From an uncultured Bacilli bacterium (GTDB lineage: Bacteria > Bacillota_I > Bacilli_A > RF39 > UBA660), in assembly GCA_947629425.1 (NCBI GenBank), contig CANRDR010000107.1, forward strand, positions 1 through 5,138: DNA of 5,138 nt. The letters are read 5' to 3'. The position numbers were made by a program, and so were the translations under genes. The notes below the pieces were generated by a model. It ran no database searches, was not told the origin of the DNA, and saw only the letters and a list, made by a program, of their open reading frames with translations. Shown one piece after another: positions 3,801 to 5,138 of the stretch; the first letter of the stretch is position 1; each line of letters opens with the position of its first letter.

Positions 3801-5138
3801 TTAAACAACGTATGGATTAGTTTTTGTACCTAATGCATTATTTATAGTTATATTATTTAAAACTATCATTGGTCTTATATGTGAATTTTGAGTTGGATTA
3901 TTGCCTAAATCGTTTGTGCCACCATAATTCTCTTTCGCAGGTGATACATCACTTACACTGCTACCATAAGTTGTTTTATCACTACTAACACCATATCTAG
4001 CGGGAGATAAAGTCCACCACCATCCACTAGAATTATGTATATAATTTGATTTAGCGTTTTCAATAGAAGTAACCCAGATTAAACCTGCAAAATGTATTTC
4101 ATCTATTGTAATAGTTGAAACATAATCTTTAAATTTTGTATTTTTCTCTGTTGATTTTAGTGTTGCATATCTATCTTTAGCTGTAATTTTTACATTTCTA
4201 AAGAATGCTTCATAATAGCACTCTTCATTTTCTAAACAATAATTTTCATCAACTATTTCTCCATCGTTATTATAATAATCTTCAAAATTACCTAAATCCC
4301 ATGTTGCATACTTTATTTTATCTTGAAACTCATTTTTTAATGTTGATTTATTATTATTTGGATAATTAGATTCTTGATAAGTGGCAAAATGTTCATCAAA
4401 CCATTTTTGAAGTTTTGCTCTTAGACAATACGAATAATTGTTACTAGTACAATTTAAATAATCTATTTGATATGGGTTTTCTTTTGTTCCATCTCCAATA
4501 TATCCATAACTACTACTTCCTATAAATGCATTATCACCACCTGTTGCACTTTCACATGTCTTGGTTTGGTCTTCTAGTATTAACTTGATTGAACCATCAC
4601 CTTGTATTCTAACAATACGCCAACACATTCCATTAAAATTTAAATAATTATCTTTAATATTTCCTCTAAAGTAATATGAGGCACCATAATCGTCTTCTGT
4701 TATACTTAGTGTTCTTTCATTTTCTCCACTTACCTGTTGTGCTGGTTTTGTTAAAGGAACTGGTGAATATATTGTACTTGTTTCTTCTTTTGGATACATT
4801 GCATTTTTTATTATATTATATGCTAATGTGCTTTCTTCATATGGTATTTCATCTTCTTTATTTATTATTTGTTCTCCTGTTACACTTATATTTATACTTA
4901 TTTCTTTATCCATCCATTCATTTTCATCATCTTCTGTAAATATCCATTTCCAATATAATTTTACTTCTTTTTCTTTTTTATAATTTATTATTTCTACTAA
5001 ATCATTTATTTCTAATGTATGTTCTGTATCTTTATATATTTTTAAATTATTTGGAATATTATCTCTATTTATTTTTATTACACTTCTTATATTTACTTCA
5101 CTTTTACTTGCATCTAACTCAAGTGTTATTACTCCACT
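3801..5138 (-). CDS. surface-type protein with WRIVRI / WWWTLSPA domain, 5' end outside window
   Basis: The frame is open to the right edge, so the gene starts beyond 5138; the window holds the last 445 residues. An ATG at 4913-4911 is only internal: it has no Shine-Dalgarno, and homology-like sequence continues before it. In window numbering, residues 1-91 look like a beta-rich TasA/camelysin-like segment ending VKLYWKWIFTE (59-69) and ISINISVTGEQ (80-90). After a linker comes SYYFRGN (about 154-160) and MCWRIVRIQGDGSIKLILED (about 171-190). A Cys-rich middle follows, then IDEIHFAGLIW, GWWWTLSPA and HIRPMIVL, ending in NPYVV. That C-terminal pattern recalls DUF6273-type domains and is common in surface proteins of uncultured gut Firmicutes. 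The role is unknown; an extracellular or cell-surface location is inferred, because the signal region is not in the window. Its composition is less Ile/Asn-extreme than its neighbours, with many TGG Trp codons. A terminator follows directly. Confidence 0.75.
   Translation of the reverse strand, partial: SGVITLELDASKSEVNIRSVIKINRDNIPNNLKIYKDTEHTLEINDLVEIINYKKEKEVKLYWKWIFTEDDENEWMDKEISINISVTGEQIINKEDEIPYEESTLAYNIIKNAMYPKEETSTIYSPVPLTKPAQQVSGENERTLSITEDDYGASYYFRGNIKDNYLNFNGMCWRIVRIQGDGSIKLILEDQTKTCESATGGDNAFIGSSSYGYIGDGTKENPYQIDYLNCTSNNYSYCLRAKLQKWFDEHFATYQESNYPNNNKSTLKNEFQDKIKYATWDLGNFEDYYNNDGEIVDENYCLENEECYYEAFFRNVKITAKDRYATLKSTEKNTKFKDYVSTITIDEIHFAGLIWVTSIENAKSNYIHNSSGWWWTLSPARYGVSSDKTTYGSSVSDVSPAKENYGGTNDLGNNPTQNSHIRPMIVLNNITINNALGTKTNPYVV

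Noticed and set aside
4676..4939. Plus-strand ORF of 87 codons rich in Leu, His and Phe
   Set aside because: It lies wholly antisense to the surface-protein gene, lacks a ribosome binding site, and its composition is the expected mirror of Glu/Asn/Lys codons.

Overview
This is very AT-rich DNA from a low-GC Gram-positive bacterium. Shine-Dalgarno sites are of the GAGG/AGGTG type, every complete gene ends in TAA, Trp is always TGG in the confident genes, and Asn/Ile/Lys/Tyr content is high. The surface protein at the right edge belongs to a type I associate with uncultured gut Firmicutes near the Mollicutes (RF39-like Bacilli). That placement is inference from protein style, not from a marker gene.

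Layout. Positions 3-254 (+) hold the C-terminal end of a GatD-like glutamine amidotransferase, which partners MurT in peptidoglycan amidation. It is interrupted by an in-frame TGA and lacks the usual catalytic histidine, so it looks like a decayed gene. Positions 293-697 (+) encode a small four-helix membrane protein of unknown function. It converges on a two-gene minus-strand operon (3230 to 701), and the two units share a symmetric terminator at 679-709. The operon encodes a YmfF/YmfH-type pair of M16 peptidase-family proteins. The upstream gene has lost HxxEH but carries an Arg/Tyr pair; the downstream gene has an intact HxxEH, so the pair probably forms one heterodimeric zinc protease. From 5138 to 3801 (-) runs the C-terminal 445 residues of a surface-type protein whose start lies outside the window; it ends at a clear terminator.

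The most interesting part is the intergenic region 3243-3800. Within very AT-rich DNA are two islands of higher GC, each preceded on the plus strand by a good sigma-A-type promoter with an extended -10. The first (about 3385-3494) looks like a complete small RNA of about 110 nt: promoter, 5' stem-loop domain, single-stranded linker, and a terminator hairpin with a C-rich loop. The second (about 3625-3749) has an orphan AGGAGGT, four alternating CACA/TGTG segments that can pair in mutually exclusive ways, and a T-rich end. An 11-bp motif, TAGATAAATTA, occurs three times exactly and once imperfectly around the promoters and could be an operator. The two RNAs also share short complementary stretches. 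I do not recognise either RNA. This region is the best candidate here for something undescribed.
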